DNA from: Branchiostoma lanceolatum
Taxonomy: Eukaryota > Chordata > Leptocardii > Amphioxiformes > Branchiostomatidae
Direction of reading: 5' to 3'
DNA: 64,000 nt
Assembly (NCBI RefSeq): GCF_035083965.1
Contig: NC_089724.1
Location: 1,514,501-1,578,500 of the forward strand
The notes below the pieces were generated by a model. The model was not told the origin of the DNA. It ran no database searches and saw nothing but the letters and a program-made list of their open reading frames with translations. Within the stretch, counting starts at the first letter, position 1, and every line of letters starts with the position of its first letter. Position numbers and translations under genes: made by a program. This document shows positions 33,791 to 46,562 of this stretch, piece after piece.

Positions 33791-36299
33791 CAGCCTCACA
33801 GCCTGAAAGGCTATTGAACCATTACCTTTCACCTTAGTTGATTGAAATTGCACAGCGTCCAAATCCTACATAGAGCCCCTTATAGTATCGCTAAAACACT
33901 ACTACAGTAAAACTGTGAATGTTCGTTGTTTAGTAGAACTGATCGGCCTAAGGCTTCCAAAATTCTCTATAAGTGTGGCCGAGCTTGAAGCGTTTAGGGT
34001 AGATACACAGAATTTGTGAGACTCTGATTTGAATGCCTGAACTGCTGAATATTTTTTAGACAAATCGCTTTCGAGTTAGAGGCGTTAAGCCAGTCGTGTA
34101 CATGTAGGGCCACATGCCAACTTTTTTCCGTGGATCTCTGACTTATTTCCCTAAAATAAAATAAAAATTAGGCAAGATGATAAGATGAAAACAGAGTTCT
34201 GAGAGGATAACTTGAGTCTGGCTAAATTCATTCCCTAAAATTGTGTGTACCAAGACATGCACCTTCCCTGCAGACTGTTCACATTTCAGCATTTCTTTTT
34301 CAAGATGTAAGAACCCAGCTAACAAATTGAATTGGCTTGGCCTATTAAAGGTAGAAAATAAGGGAAAGAAGAGTAAATGATTTGATTTTGGTCTGATTTT
34401 GAATTACTCATTTTTCACATATTAAGATCATACACGTGTCAACATACAAGAACAGTAAAAGGAACCGTACATGGGGGAAAAGGAAAGCCACGGTCTTTTC
34501 TGTTGTTCCCCGTGTGTGAGATACAGTACAGTACTACGCGGTCGCTGATTGTTCCAAATACTGACGCCACCTGAGATTATTCTGTGTTCGGTGCATTATC
34601 TTGTTAATTACTGTATGAACAGTCCTGTTGGCCACTTCCCAAACGTATACAAAGAAGGGAAAAAGGCTTAAAAGCTGGTAGAACGTGTCCGTGCTAGGCT
34701 GAGTGTCTGAGTAACTGCCAACTGTGCTTTTCTTGTCTTGAAGTTCCCTGCAATATTTTAGATCAAGTACCCACCAGCAATTTGCAAACAAAAGTATTGA
34801 GAGTGAAAAAAAATTGAGATTGAAAACAAAAATAATGTTAAGAAAATCTGTCCTTTTCAATATGTAATATGTACCGGCTGTATATGATACAGAACAATAA
34901 AAGTTTGGAGCAGTAGCGTTGACTTTTCTGACCACACTTGCAATGGCAAAATCAGCAGGGTGGATCTTACTTCAGGCTATACACCTGCAGTACTGCAACA
35001 TGTCACAAGGGGTCTCTGATATTGTGTGTGTGAAGCTCCAGCATTCTTCTGTTCTTTGTAGTCAAGATGAGGATAAGGCATTCTTTGTGCCAATCTGAAG
35101 GTTCGGTTTTGGCCCCCAAATTCACGGTGTAACAAAGCACCAGTAGATGAGATTATAGTCTTGCAGCAGTTGTAACAAAAGTGCTGGTATAAAGCCTTCG
35201 AAAATGCAGTAGATTTGATGCGAGAAGTTATATATAAAGGCATAAGAGATATTGGGAAGGGAACTATCGGCAAATTTTGCAATATATTATTATGAAATTC
35301 TTGTGTCGTTGCTACCAACATCTGCAAGAAAATTGTTAATACTTGAAAGGGAACTTACATTGTATTTTTTTTGTCTGCATATCTATGAAATCAAACTAAT
35401 GTGGTCTAAAACAGTAAGGAACTGAATTTTGGAAAGAACTCTCAATATGTATTTACATTTTAAGTCGTACTTGTTCTTTTACCAAAATGTACATTGTGTA
35501 TTGTGTTGTATTCAAGACAAATGTACCATGTATGTCTTATTTAAGAGCAACCTATGTCTTATATCTAATAATAATAATAATAATAATATCAGGTGTATTT
35601 GCAGCCAGTGCCACAGGCAGGTACCCAATGTGTAGGGTAATGAGGCTGTTTAACGTGTTCGAGGCACCTCCTCGAGCACGGGACCCCCGTTTTACGTCCC
35701 TCCCGGAAGACGATTTTAAGAAAAACTGTAGTTTTGTTAAAAAAAAACCTTAAGCTGCCAGGTTTTTTAGCCAAGTAAAAATCAAAAATGTTTGACCCCT
35801 GACCTCCCTCATGAAACCCGCGAAACACCCGGCGTCCCTAACTCCCCTAACTTCCGGTCTTCACGCGCTACACGCACGCAAAGCTGTTTTCTTCTGGGGA
35901 ATACCCTATCCCGGTTATAACCGGGTGCAGCACATAAGGCATATTTCTGTATCCCTGTTAAAACCGGGACTGGCAGCTTAAGGGTTATCCCTTAATTTCG
36001 TTGGAGAAAAACTGAATTCAATGTTTAGATGTAATGCATGAGATTAACACGATATATGTGATATATCTTAAAGGCACTTACAGGGTAAAATTTGCAGCTA
36101 AATTTTGACATGTTGTCCTGTACCCGCCAGTTTGTTTGTTTGTTTAATGTGAGATTGTTTCAGTAGCATGAAGGAATGGAAAAACTGACTGCACGCACAA
36201 ACTGTTCACCGTTTGTAAAGAGGAATATGCGATGTAACAATGTGTTGTCACACCAAATTATTTTCTTAGTTCTCGGTTTGAGTGAAATGACAGCAAAAT

Positions 36300-36415
36300 G
36301 GAATATTGTAAATGCATTTAAGTTCGCGACGGTTTAATGTCTGTGGTTTTGGGCGGTACCCTCTTCACCGCAAACTTAAAAACCGCCACGATAATGCTTC
36401 TTCTGCATTCTGCCC
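36300..36415. mobile_element. MITE of the TTCGCGGT family
   Basis: GTAAATGCATTTAAGTTCGC on the left faces CGCAAACTTAAAAACCGC and TTCTGCATTC on the right. Confidence 0.55.
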
Positions 36416-37254
36416 GCCCACCAACTTGTTTCAACCGTAAACACCGGGAACACTCAATATTCCCACTGTGCAATTAAATCTCCGCACACTTATATGCATT
36501 TACAGTACTTGGAGTCCCCTGTTTTTCACTGTGTAATAATGTCTTGGAGGAAGATTTGACTCTGGTTACGGTATATAAATTCTGTAAAATTGTGTGTATT
36601 AAGGTACAGACTTTCCCCTCTCCAGAGAAGTATGATTTTATAAGATAATTCGAGAACATACATATTGAATTCGTGTGGTGCAATTTAAGATATTGTTGCA
36701 CAAATTTAAAGTGTTTACTTCATGATGATATTCTGATGATTATGAATGAATGAAAAACCTTTATTGTACGTAAACTTTATGCTCTTGCAAGCTAAGTACA
36801 GGTCATGGTGATAAGGCAGAACTATAATTACAGACTGAGTGATATTAGAATGTGATATCTTACTACATCTAGAGACTAATTAATACTGCTATGTACAGGT
36901 TCGATTTCTTCTCAATTCTTTAGACAGTCGTAGATGTATGAACATATGGAGCTTATGACATGGGTTTGTCTAGTTTCAGAAGATATGAGTGGTGTAATTT
37001 AATGTAACAAAACTGAAGAGCAAAACTATAATAACTCTATTTATCTTAAGGAGAATAATAAGTATTTTGTGTGACATAATTTTGCAAGTTCGTTCGATGA
37101 TTTTAGGTACACTAGGTTGGAGCTGAATATATTTGATACGCTATTTTCATGTACAAGAGACTATTTAAGGACAAATGGAGTTGTGGCGAAGTCGAGGCAC
37201 ATACGCTATGAATTCTTTTCTGTTGTCAAGTTTATGGCCAATGTTTCAGAACAA

Positions 37255-37500
37255 CATGATGAAGGTTAGACATCCACGTAATAAAATACACCAAAAATAG
37301 TTACTCAAGCAACTGGATAAAATTTTGTAAGTCTTGACCTACTATACTGAACCATCTGAAATTGTATTCACTTCATTAACATATCTATTCAGAGTCTTGG
37401 TATAAAACCTGGTTCTGCCAGATCACAGCGGATGCTATCTGAAACGTCTGACTGTTTCAAAATGTTATCCAGTTGCTTGAGTAACTATTTTGGGCGCAAC
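37255..37500. repeat. Penelope-related dispersed repeat with inverted ends
   Basis: GTTACTCAAGCAACTGGATA near the left and its inverse near the right; AGCGGATGCTATCTGAAACG inside. Confidence 0.65.
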
Positions 37501-38746
37501 ATGGAATTCATTTCTAGGTAGTTGCTTTTCTCACTCAATGTTGTTTCATCTATAAATTGTGTTTTTTTTGTGTTCATTTTTCATATATGAAAGGGAAAAT
37601 TTAGTTTCTATGATTCAGAGTGATATGAAAACCAGAGCTGTCCCTGCATGTTGTTGATCATAATTTAGAGAGTGTCGACCATGTCGATGTCCATATTTGC
37701 ATTTCAGTGTATGATACATATAGCTCGAGCGTTTTTGGACATAGAAAATATGTTCGGTGTCATCAAAGCTCGAGCGTGTTTGGACGTAGAAAGATCTTCG
37801 GTCTTCTGACCCTCTCAAGTAACCACTTTCGAATGTCTGTGCAGCTCAAAGAGGAGAGAACCAGAAAACATGTTTAGAAACCGATAAAATAAAAAAAATG
37901 CTCTGTATATGCAAATAGAGACACCTACATAGCAGTCAACAGTTGCCTGCTGCATTGATACAGATTCTTTCTACATGTTTATGTATAGCTACATGTACAT
38001 GTTTGTGACTGTATTTACAGATTCTATATTTTGTTCAGGCAAAAATTGATAACCAGCAAAGCTAAAATGCCAGTGTTAGCGTGGTGCTATGCAAATGTGC
38101 TCGAATACCCCCATGTGAACTGTATGGTCTTTTGTCTATGCAAGTTTACAGTGTTCTGTGGTGTCTTGTCCTAATGAAATACATGCTTTGCTATGGCAGA
38201 AAGAATGTGTGTGAACGTACGTGGCCTTTGTGTGTTTTCTTAAGTATAAGAGGCCTTTATTTCAGTGAAAAATAGTAGTGCAATCTTCAACCATAGTCTT
38301 AAGGTAGCTGAACCTGATTGGGGGATGACAGAATAGCCTGTGTTTCATGTTGATTTTGTAACAGGTAGATATTGTTACATTTTAAACTTATAGTGCGGCA
38401 GGTAGTCATGATTTAGAACTGCCTGTGGCTTCAACTAGTGCCCGAGGAGCTAAGTCTATAGAGGTTCATTGACGAAATAAAATGCATCACTGCCTTTAAA
38501 TGAGATATGCTTGGTTACTGGAACACTCTGTGCAGGTATTTACCTCAATGGTCCAGAATAGCAAAGTTTTCTTCATAAGACTCTGAGATACGTACCACAA
38601 AACATGTACTACCTTTTTTGGCTTTCTTATAATAGTTTGTACTGTTAAATTTAATACAGTCAACAGGCTATAGTGACCACTTGATACAGGTGCTCACAGT
38701 ATACAGGCGATTGCTATAGACAGGAATCTTAACCCTTGGGTCTAAT

Positions 38747-38846
38747 CTAGCCTGTGTTTACACAAGCTCTCAGCCGGAGGTTACTGACCATGGCGGTTAC
38801 AGGACCGGCTGGCCACTAGGACTAGGAGTGCGATTCGTCAGGCTAG
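38747..38846. mobile_element. CTAGCCTG MITE, second copy
   Basis: Same ends and body as 10465-10554. No exact target duplication is visible. Confidence 0.65.
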
Positions 38847-39098
38847 GTGTAGTCCAAGGGACCAACAAAAGGTGACCACAATGGTGTAGTGGTCTTTGTG
38901 CAGAGGTGATCACTACTAGTACAGGTTTGACTGCTTCCATTTGCTCCTACAAGTGTGTGACGTCTCTGTCTTAGTTATATGTATTCAGGCTGTCCAAGGG
39001 GTAGAGGGCAAATCTGGAAGTGGTCGTGCAATGCAGCTTGTTGTCTACATCTTGCACAGAAAAAGAATAAACATGGCCAGAATTCTGCAGCTTTCAGC

Positions 39099-39104
39099 TT
39101 TATT
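39099..39104 (-). terminator. Candidate poly(A) signal of the bZIP-like gene
   Basis: AATAAA on the minus strand, 514 bases past the stop. No transcript evidence. Confidence 0.3.
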
Positions 39105-39617
39105 ACTTTGCATTTGTTACATCACCAACAACATCACACCTAGAAGTATATGTGGAAAGACACAAAATTTTATCCAGTCGCTTGAGTAACTATTTTTGGC
39201 GTATCTTATTACCTTGATGTCTAACCTTCATCAACGAAAGACACAGTCGTTTGCAAGAATTGACTAGATATTCAAGTTTATCCAAATCAAGTATGAGTTG
39301 GAATACATCTTGTTACACTTTGAAATTGCCCATTGTACTTATAAGGATTTCGAACACCTACTCAGCAGTCAATCTCTAAACACAAACGTATTCTGTTGTC
39401 TTGTCACAAACTTGTGTTCTAATATCACCAACCGATCACCTTGTCCACGTCACTACATGCTCACTCATACAAGTTATCAAATGAACAGAACAGTGCTGAG
39501 GGCATTAACTTCTTGTATTCTAAACTACTGTGCTCACTATACAATCCCCCCACCCCCCATCCTTCCCAGCCAATAACTCGCCTAACTACTCAGATTCAAA
39601 CCACAGCAAAACACTTT

Positions 39618-42600
39618 TCATTTCACAGGCATCTTCCCTGCCATCACCAACACAATGTTCTTCCTAACGAGCGCGATTTCGCTCGTCAGACTTTCGATCT
39701 TCCCTCTCAGTTCTCCGTTCTCCTGTTCTAAATTACTCGCTAGTTTATCCAGGTCGTGAGACCGGGCGAGCGACCGACGGTAGTTGCGCGAGGTCTTGGC
39801 CTGAACCTCGACCAGCTTGACCTGGTCTCGGGCCTTGATCTCCGCACTCGTGATGGTGTTCTCTGCCTTCTGGATCAGCCCCTCTGTGGAACTGAGGCTA
39901 CATACAGAGGAGGAGGGGGAGGGGGGCAGGCTGGAGGTGTACGAGCCAGGTGGGGAGGGGAGGACTGACCCTGGCGGAGAGAGAACACACACCGACCCAG
40001 GGGAGTGACACTGGGAGGCCGTGCTCTCTGCTGTCTGTGACTGCAGGTTGGAAGGGGAGGATGGAGTTGAGTTCGTTTGAGAGAGGGTTTCGACGGAAGT
40101 CCCAGGCTCGCTCTGGAAGTGGAAAGGGGTGTTAGGGGGGCTTTTCCTGGGGGAGGCCTGGGCAGAGCTTGGCGGGGTCAAGTAGAGGGGGCTCTGAGAG
40201 CCCAGAGCCAGCTGAGGGGCCGGCTTGCCTCCAGAATCTGAGGTAAGATCGACAACAGGTGGTGAAAGGGGTTTGGTTGGCGGGGCGGAAACCAACTGGC
40301 GAAGAGTCATTCCATCGCAATTTCCCAAAGAAATGTTTGTTCCAGTTTGCGCCTCCTGTGATTGGCCAGGCAAAATGATAACGCAAGGGGGAGACGGTAC
40401 AGTGGAAGAGACCATGGGAGGCGAGGGTTGGCTAGGAGGTGTGTGAACCTCAGAGGGGGAAGACAGAGGGGATAGAAGACGCTGACTAAACGTCCAAACA
40501 TTTTCCTCCATGCCAGAGTCAAGCTCAAGGTCTAAGTTGTCATCTTGGTCGTCACTGAAGTTATTAGAGTTCATGTTTATGTTCATTTCTGTGGGGATGT
40601 CGTCAAACTTGTCAAATGGTGAGAAATCAGCTCCAAACAGGACTGAGTTCTCTCCGGCTTGGAGGTCCAAGCTGTCGCATCCGAACAGGTCCTGGGCATC
40701 CATTCGGAGGTCATCGAGGTCAGGTGACAAGGGTGAAAGGTCAGCTGATTCATCAGAATACGTGACTGCGGTGAAGGGCGTTGATTGGACATCTGCACTC
40801 GGTGGGATTGGATTCTGAAGAAAGGAAAAAAAAATTGAACCTCTAAATTCATCTTAACCCTCAAACCACCGTAGCCTTTTTACGACTAATCTTACCGTAT
40901 GGGGTCAAAACTGACCCCACAATGTTTTCTACAAATATAGCTTTATTGGTGACTATTTTTGTGGTTTGTATATATGTATAGTTTAAGTAATCTATAAGGG
41001 ACAGTTTGACATGATTAGGTGTGAATAATTTCTGCTCATTACCATAATTCATGCAAAAATAGGGATCATCGTCTTTTCCAACTAACGCTATTCAGACAAG
41101 CGGGCTCTTTTGAGGCCTGCGCCAACACTTGATGTCATATAGCATCTGAATGTCTTACGCCAGAACAGCCAAACTTGGTCACCTTTGCTAAAATTTCGTT
41201 GGCAAGAATTCGAATTTAATGAAATATCTAATCAATTTTTACATGTTGCTATGGCAACCGGTTTCTTAGAGCCATATTTGGAAAAAGTCGCTAATTTTGG
41301 ATTTTACAATGTAATTCTAGGGCTGTCTTTTTAAACTGCACTTATTTTCTTACATCAATACCAACCAATTTAATACACTATCACTTTTATGATTTAATAT
41401 TCATAATTTATGCATATGTGATTACGTCATCAGTCAAAATCTAAGATGGCGAGCGATATAATTAGATTAGCTATAATCGGCTATTTCAACCTCTAATTTC
41501 ATCATTACCATGTTTATTCAAACAGAAAACATCTAAATGTAAACGTTTTGGCCCATTTTTATTGTTTTATTAGGTTATATGATTAAAAAATGCATTTAAA
41601 ATAATTCAAGATGGCGGAACCAAGATGGCGGATTTCGCTAGTGTAACTTGATATGAATGTAATTTTTATGACGTCATTTTGACGTCGTTCCTGTTGCCAT
41701 CTACAAATAACGTCTTTGGATATATTATGATTTATCATACATAATTTCTATTCAAGTTTTATCGTGTACCTTTGAATTATATGGAAATCCCCAATTTGTT
41801 GGTTTTCGTCAATAAAATCACAAAAATGACGTCATAATACGTCGCAACGTCATTAATCTTTACGTTCATTTTAAAAATTTGTTTTTTTCACGTTTCTACA
41901 AAATTACATTTTGTGACTATGTTCATGATAACCCTTATCATACATGTTACTAGATGACAAGTATCAAACAATAGGGAATATGAGTGCAGATTTTGCTGGG
42001 GTCAGTTTTGACCCCACTGGACCATGCGTAAACTTTCTAGGATAACTTAATCAACAATGAGCCAATCTCGGTAAAAACTTGTGAGAAGTAATAAGACATA
42101 TATACAAACAAACTCATAGAAGGAATTTTGTTTTCGACTCGAAATGTCAAAATGGCACATGTTGTTTGACCCCATACGGTGGTTTGAGGGTTAAGAAAGT
42201 TGTATCATGCATACTTGACCTTGTTATTTCAGACTAAATCTACGGATTAACACATTTATTTGAAAATTTTTACAATCAAAATCAACCTAGAAGTGGAAGT
42301 AAAAACATACAAATACAGACTGTAGTAAGAAACTGATTTACTTAGTATTTAAGTAAAGGGTGAGACTCCATTTTATAAGAGTTTGCGTTGTGTCCATACC
42401 TCATACAAAGCTGCTTGTATTTCTCTATATACATGTACATCGTCCGGGGCCAGCTCTGCTAGTTGTTGGAGGGAAGGGAGGCTGTCAAGGTCGGCCAGGG
42501 GGGAAAGGGGTCTCTGGCGACAGCCTGCACTTCTTGTCCGCCCCGCATGGGGGCGCTCCTCTGTCTGCACTGCGTGGGGGTGGGGGGCTGGCCCATCTGG

Positions 42601-45600
42601 CTCGGCAGTGCAGACAGTGAGGCCTGGCGCCTCTGTAACAAAACAAAGCAGGAAGGGGAAATATTAGTACACGGGCAACATCATGGGGATTCTCATTTAG
42701 CTTGAGGTCGGTTAGCTTGAGGAATGAGTCCACTGTACTTTAGATCATGTGGATTTTTATTTGTTTAAAGAATAATCAATTCAATCTACTTTTTTTAAGA
42801 TAAGGAAAACAGGTAATGTTTGATCCATGCCTGAGCCAACATAACATTCAGATAAAACAAACGAACTACTATGTAACTGTGATGGCTGTTTCCTCGCTTC
42901 CGAAGATCAATGGGAAGCTTGTCCTCCTTTGTGGGCTCTCATGTGGCTGAGTAACTAAAAATGTAACTACTCTCATCTCCCAAATAAACGTACCGGTACG
43001 TTTATTTTTTTCAGCCTCAAAATCCATCCAGTACGTTCTTATTTTGGACAGTACGTTTATTGTTTTTTTGAAAATTCATTAGGGCTTTGCTTACCAGAGA
43101 TCCCAAATATAACGAAAGTTAAGTTTTTTCCCCATATTTCCCCGATATTTGTGCTCCTAAATCGCTACTTGACCAAATGACGTGGGTTTCCCCGCCGCTA
43201 CAATGACCCGGCATTTGTGAAATCCTGGCGGTACTAACATATCGGTCGATCTCGCTACAAATTAAACGTTATTTAAGGGGAAAATAAGACGGCACAATGA
43301 AGTTTTGAAATGTATTTTTCATATACACAACTTTGACAGTCTCTATTTACATCGTAAATCATAGCACGCTGATCAGAAAACAAATTACATGAGTATGCCA
43401 GCGGCGCACCGTCTGTTTCAAGTACGCATGTAAAATTACTCTGCTCACGTGAGATCAAGGAGCCAAAACTTTGAAAATTTAAAAACACCACGTAAAAATT
43501 GTGTCTTAGTATCAACAACTGTACAATCACTTTCAAAATATACCAAAAGGTTTCAATCCTACCACAAACATGAACATTTAGTCCTTCGAAAATCGCCACA
43601 GTAAAGACGCACGGCAGTGAGTCCGTGGGAAAGTTTCTCATGAATGGAAAAGCTCACCTCGACAAAGGGGAAACACTTTTTTTTGATCTACAAATAAAAC
43701 TCCTTTGCCTTAGTCAACACTGTACAGAATTTGAACAAGGTAAAATTTTGTGTAATAAAGTCTATACACAATTAGATTGCAATCTAATCAGGGCTATTAT
43801 CACATAAAAATACTTTTAAAAAGATCGCTCCCCTTCAGAGAGAATGCCCGAGCTTTCCAAGAAGTTTGAGTGTAGCTTCTGATAGCCCCGCCCCTTACTG
43901 TCTGGGAGGGCTTGTTCTGACGCCGCTCCGTCTAGCTCAGGCTCTGATGTGTAACATGAGAACCCTGTGGTTTTTGGCAACATTGTACAAGCTTGGGGTT
44001 TCTGTATCTAAACAATAAATTTGTTTGACAATTTAGTCTCTCAAAATGAAAGTTTTCTTTTCTACATACAAGGGTAAATTTTGGATTTGAAATTATTTGG
44101 ATTGCAACAACACAACCAAGGACAATATATTTTGTGGAAAACATACAAATCTCTGTTTCTACATTTGCATAACACAATAAATGGCAAGTTGAGATATATA
44201 TAAAAAATCATATACATGTCATAGTTCGTCCTTTCTATATGGCTTTTATAGATAAGTTATACTTTTACTGAGCATATATTAAGTTCTAAATGTTGATACA
44301 TTTGTGAAAAAAGAGTAGACTCTGAAGGTGTTGCCCATCCAAGTGAACTTGAGAAGTTTGCCGACTACTTCTGCTTTTGTTTATCATATGTCACTTTATA
44401 CAATGTTCCTAGATCACTTGCTTCAAGTTCCAAGTAGAAAATGCATGTATCATGCACATTTCCACTTGTTGAATTTGAAAGCACCGTTGGCCCCCGGTTA
44501 GGGGTCATAGCGAGGAACCTATGCCCAATTTTTCCAACAATTTTGGATGCTATACATTTAAGTGTTACAAAGAGTAGGGGTCCTTCCCAGTGAGTGTATC
44601 AAACCTTACAGTCTAGTCAGGATTGACATCTTGAAAATGTGATGTCAATCTTTCCACAAATGTGGTAAATCTGAATAGATGAATCAGTCATAAATGAATA
44701 AAAAGAACCTACCTGCTTAGGACAGAAGTAGCATGGACACAGTTTACGTGACAATTTGGTAATTTTCCGGGGGGTATGTTTATTCCGGGGGGTACGTTTA
44801 TTAGATTTTGAAGATTTTTCTGGGGGGTATGTTTATTCCGGGGGGTATGTTTATTTGGGAGATGAGAGTAACCAATGAACAACTAGAAACCCATGTCCTT
44901 ACCGGCCTCAGTGCTTGTTGGAGGACTTGCGAACCCACTGCTCGGTGGCACGCTTAACCCACTAACTACGTCTTAGTTAGAGACTTAGACTGGTTAGTTA
45001 GGGCAAGACTAACTCCTTACCGGCCTCAGTGCTTGTTGGAGGACTTGCGAACCCCCTGCTCGGTGGCACGCTTAACCCACTAACTACGTCTTAGTTAGAG
45101 ACTTGGAGCAAGACTCGTTAGTTAGAGAAAGACTAACTCCTTACCGGCCTCAGTGCTTGTTGGAGGACTTGCGAACCCGCTTCTCGGAGGCACGCTTAAC
45201 CCACTAACTACATCTTAGTTAGAGACTTAGACTCGTTAGTTAGGCCAAGACTAACTCCTTACCGGCCTCAGTGCTTGTTGGAGGACTTGCGAACCCGCTT
45301 CTCGGAGGCACGCTGAACCCACTAACTACGTCTTAGTTAGAGACTTGGAGCAAGACTCATTAGTTAGAGAAAGACTAACTCCTTACCGGCCTCAGTGCTT
45401 GTTGGAGGACTTGCAAACCCGCTTCTCGGAGGCACGCTTAACCCACTAACTACGTCTTAGTTAGAGACTTATACTGGTTAGTTAGAGAAAGACTAACTCC
45501 TTACCGGCCTCAGTGCTTGTTGGAGGACTTGCAAACCCGCTTCTCAGAGGCATGCTTAACCCACTAACTTACTGACTAACTACGTCTTAGTTAGACTCTT

Positions 45601-46562
45601 AGAGACTTTGAGCAAGACTAACTCCTTACCGGCCTCAGTGCTTGTTGGAGGACTTGCGAACCCGCTTCTCGGAGGCACGCTTAACCCACTGCTTGAGGCC
45701 CGGCTTCAAGAAGGAGCAAGACTCCGCCGCCCCCCATCTAAATGTGGAGTAGAAATAAATTCAGCATGTTGTAATATCACATGTAACGTTACCCTGTCCC
45801 ATCTGAGTAATGAGGTACCTCCTCGAACACTGGACCCCCATTTTACATAAACGTCTCTTCCGAAAGAGGGTACTAAGTAAGTAAGTAACTTGAAATAAAA
45901 TAAAAAGTCTGCATTTTAAGTTCTTTTGTAATCAAGAAGTGATAGAATCAAGTCAATCGACTGACAGCTGTCATTTCAAAAATCATCAATTTTTGGAACA
46001 TTTTCAAAATCAATTTTTGGAAAATATCAAAATTATAACATAACATACATGTATTTGAAGGATGGATGAAAGAAAAACGTAAGAAAAATGAACGAATCTG
46101 GCAAATTATCAAAGAAAATGATTGAAAATACACTTCTAAAGTTTCGATTCACTGAGTTGAATTCATCTATTTGAAAGATATGAAAAATAGTCCATATAAT
46201 TTTATTATGAATGGTAACATAATTTTGAGGGGTGGATAAATATTATGAAAAGGGAAGAAAGAAAATGAATGAATGAAAAATAAAGGAGTGATGCAAAAGG
46301 CTATCATATCGACATAAATAACACACTATGTACTACTGACACAATTTACATTGCAAAATTCAAAGGTTTGCTCATCTAGTCTATCAAATCAAGATCAAGA
46401 AGAAGATATCTCATGTAAATATGTAAACCTCACTAACCCTTCACTGGGAGGCGGCGGACTCGGTATCATGTTCATAGTGTCGTCCGAGTCCGTTTCCATG
46501 GGAACCGGCGCGCCGTACAGCTCCAACATGTCCTCCAGACTAGGCAGAACGAACTCAGACAT
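39618..46562 (-). CDS. bZIP-like transcription factor, acidic and Pro/Ser-rich (4 exons, 537 aa)
   Basis: Exons in gene order: 46562-46438, 45688-45630, 42632-42400, 40814-39618. Phases 2, 1, 0 agree across all joins. The start MSEFVLPSLEDMLELYG was chosen because AAAAG precedes the ATG; in-frame upstream Mets exist up to 46763. The N-terminal half has short acidic-hydrophobic clusters (LADLDSLPSLQQLAEL, SPDLDDLRMDAQDLFG) like activation domains. A Ser/Pro-rich stretch follows. The C-terminus is a heptad zipper: HDLDKLASNLEQENGEL with Leu at four successive heptads, then two Val. It resembles C/EBP-CHOP or ATF4 zippers. The basic region NYRRSLARS keeps the Asn 18 residues before the zipper but has Ser where the invariant Arg belongs. 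A nuclear role is inferred; the orthologue is unknown. Confidence 0.72.
40858..42190. mobile_element. piggyBac-like non-autonomous element (TTAA target, CCCT ends, 1333 bp)
   Basis: The ends CCCTCAAACCACCGTA and TACGGTGGTTTGAGGG are perfect inverted repeats. TTAA stands on both sides (40854-40857 and 42191-42194). A subterminal GGGGTCAAAACTGACCCC palindrome-like block lies near the left end and its inverse GGGGTCAGTTTTGACCCC near the right. No transposase frame is present. It lies in the third intron of the bZIP-like gene. Confidence 0.88.
42968..44870. mobile_element. Non-autonomous DNA element, about 1.9 kb, TACTCTCATCTCCCAAATAAAC inverted ends
   Basis: The left end reads TACTCTCATCTCCCAAATAA and the right end is its exact inverse. 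Inside both ends are repeated TACGTTTATT / TATTCCGGGGGGTA blocks. The longest internal ORF (122 codons, minus, 43273-43641) is not recognised. It occupies most of the intron between exons 2 and 3 of the bZIP-like gene. Confidence 0.8.
44897..45688 (-). repeat. Exon-edge tandem array: seven copies of the whole bZIP-like exon 2, period 117-125 bp
   Basis: The 59-base exon 2 and its donor (GAGGCCG/GTAAGG) recur starting at about 44897, 45015, 45139, 45257, 45381, 45499 and 45624. Only the rightmost copy has the unique acceptor CCTCAAGCAG. The others are preceded by TAACTAAC-like branch motifs and ACGTAGTTAG, an acceptor-like end. Each unit could thus be a cassette exon. The exon is 59 bases, so including two copies would break the frame. 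Confidence 0.92.
45795..45895 (+). repeat. SINE-like TAATGAGG repeat fragment
   Basis: AGTAATGAGG, ACCTCCTCGAACACTGGACC and TTTTACATAAACGTC match the repeat heads at 19060 and 35635. Confidence 0.45.

Larger units (their letters stand above)
32641..39617. other. Intergenic region between reductase and bZIP-like genes
   Basis: No supported gene in 7 kb. It contains Penelope-related repeats (32745-32985, 37255-37500, 39165-39236), a SINE (33555-33790), an AGGCCA-type MITE (34145-34350), a TAATGAGGCTG repeat (35635-35715), a CGCGGT MITE (36300-36415) and a CTAGCCTG MITE (38747-38846). Both flanking genes end here (convergent), so it includes two 3' UTRs. Confidence 0.6.

Noticed and set aside
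39756-40528. Plus- and minus-strand frames overlapping the last bZIP-like exon
   Set aside because: Other-frame shadows of a GC-rich coding exon.
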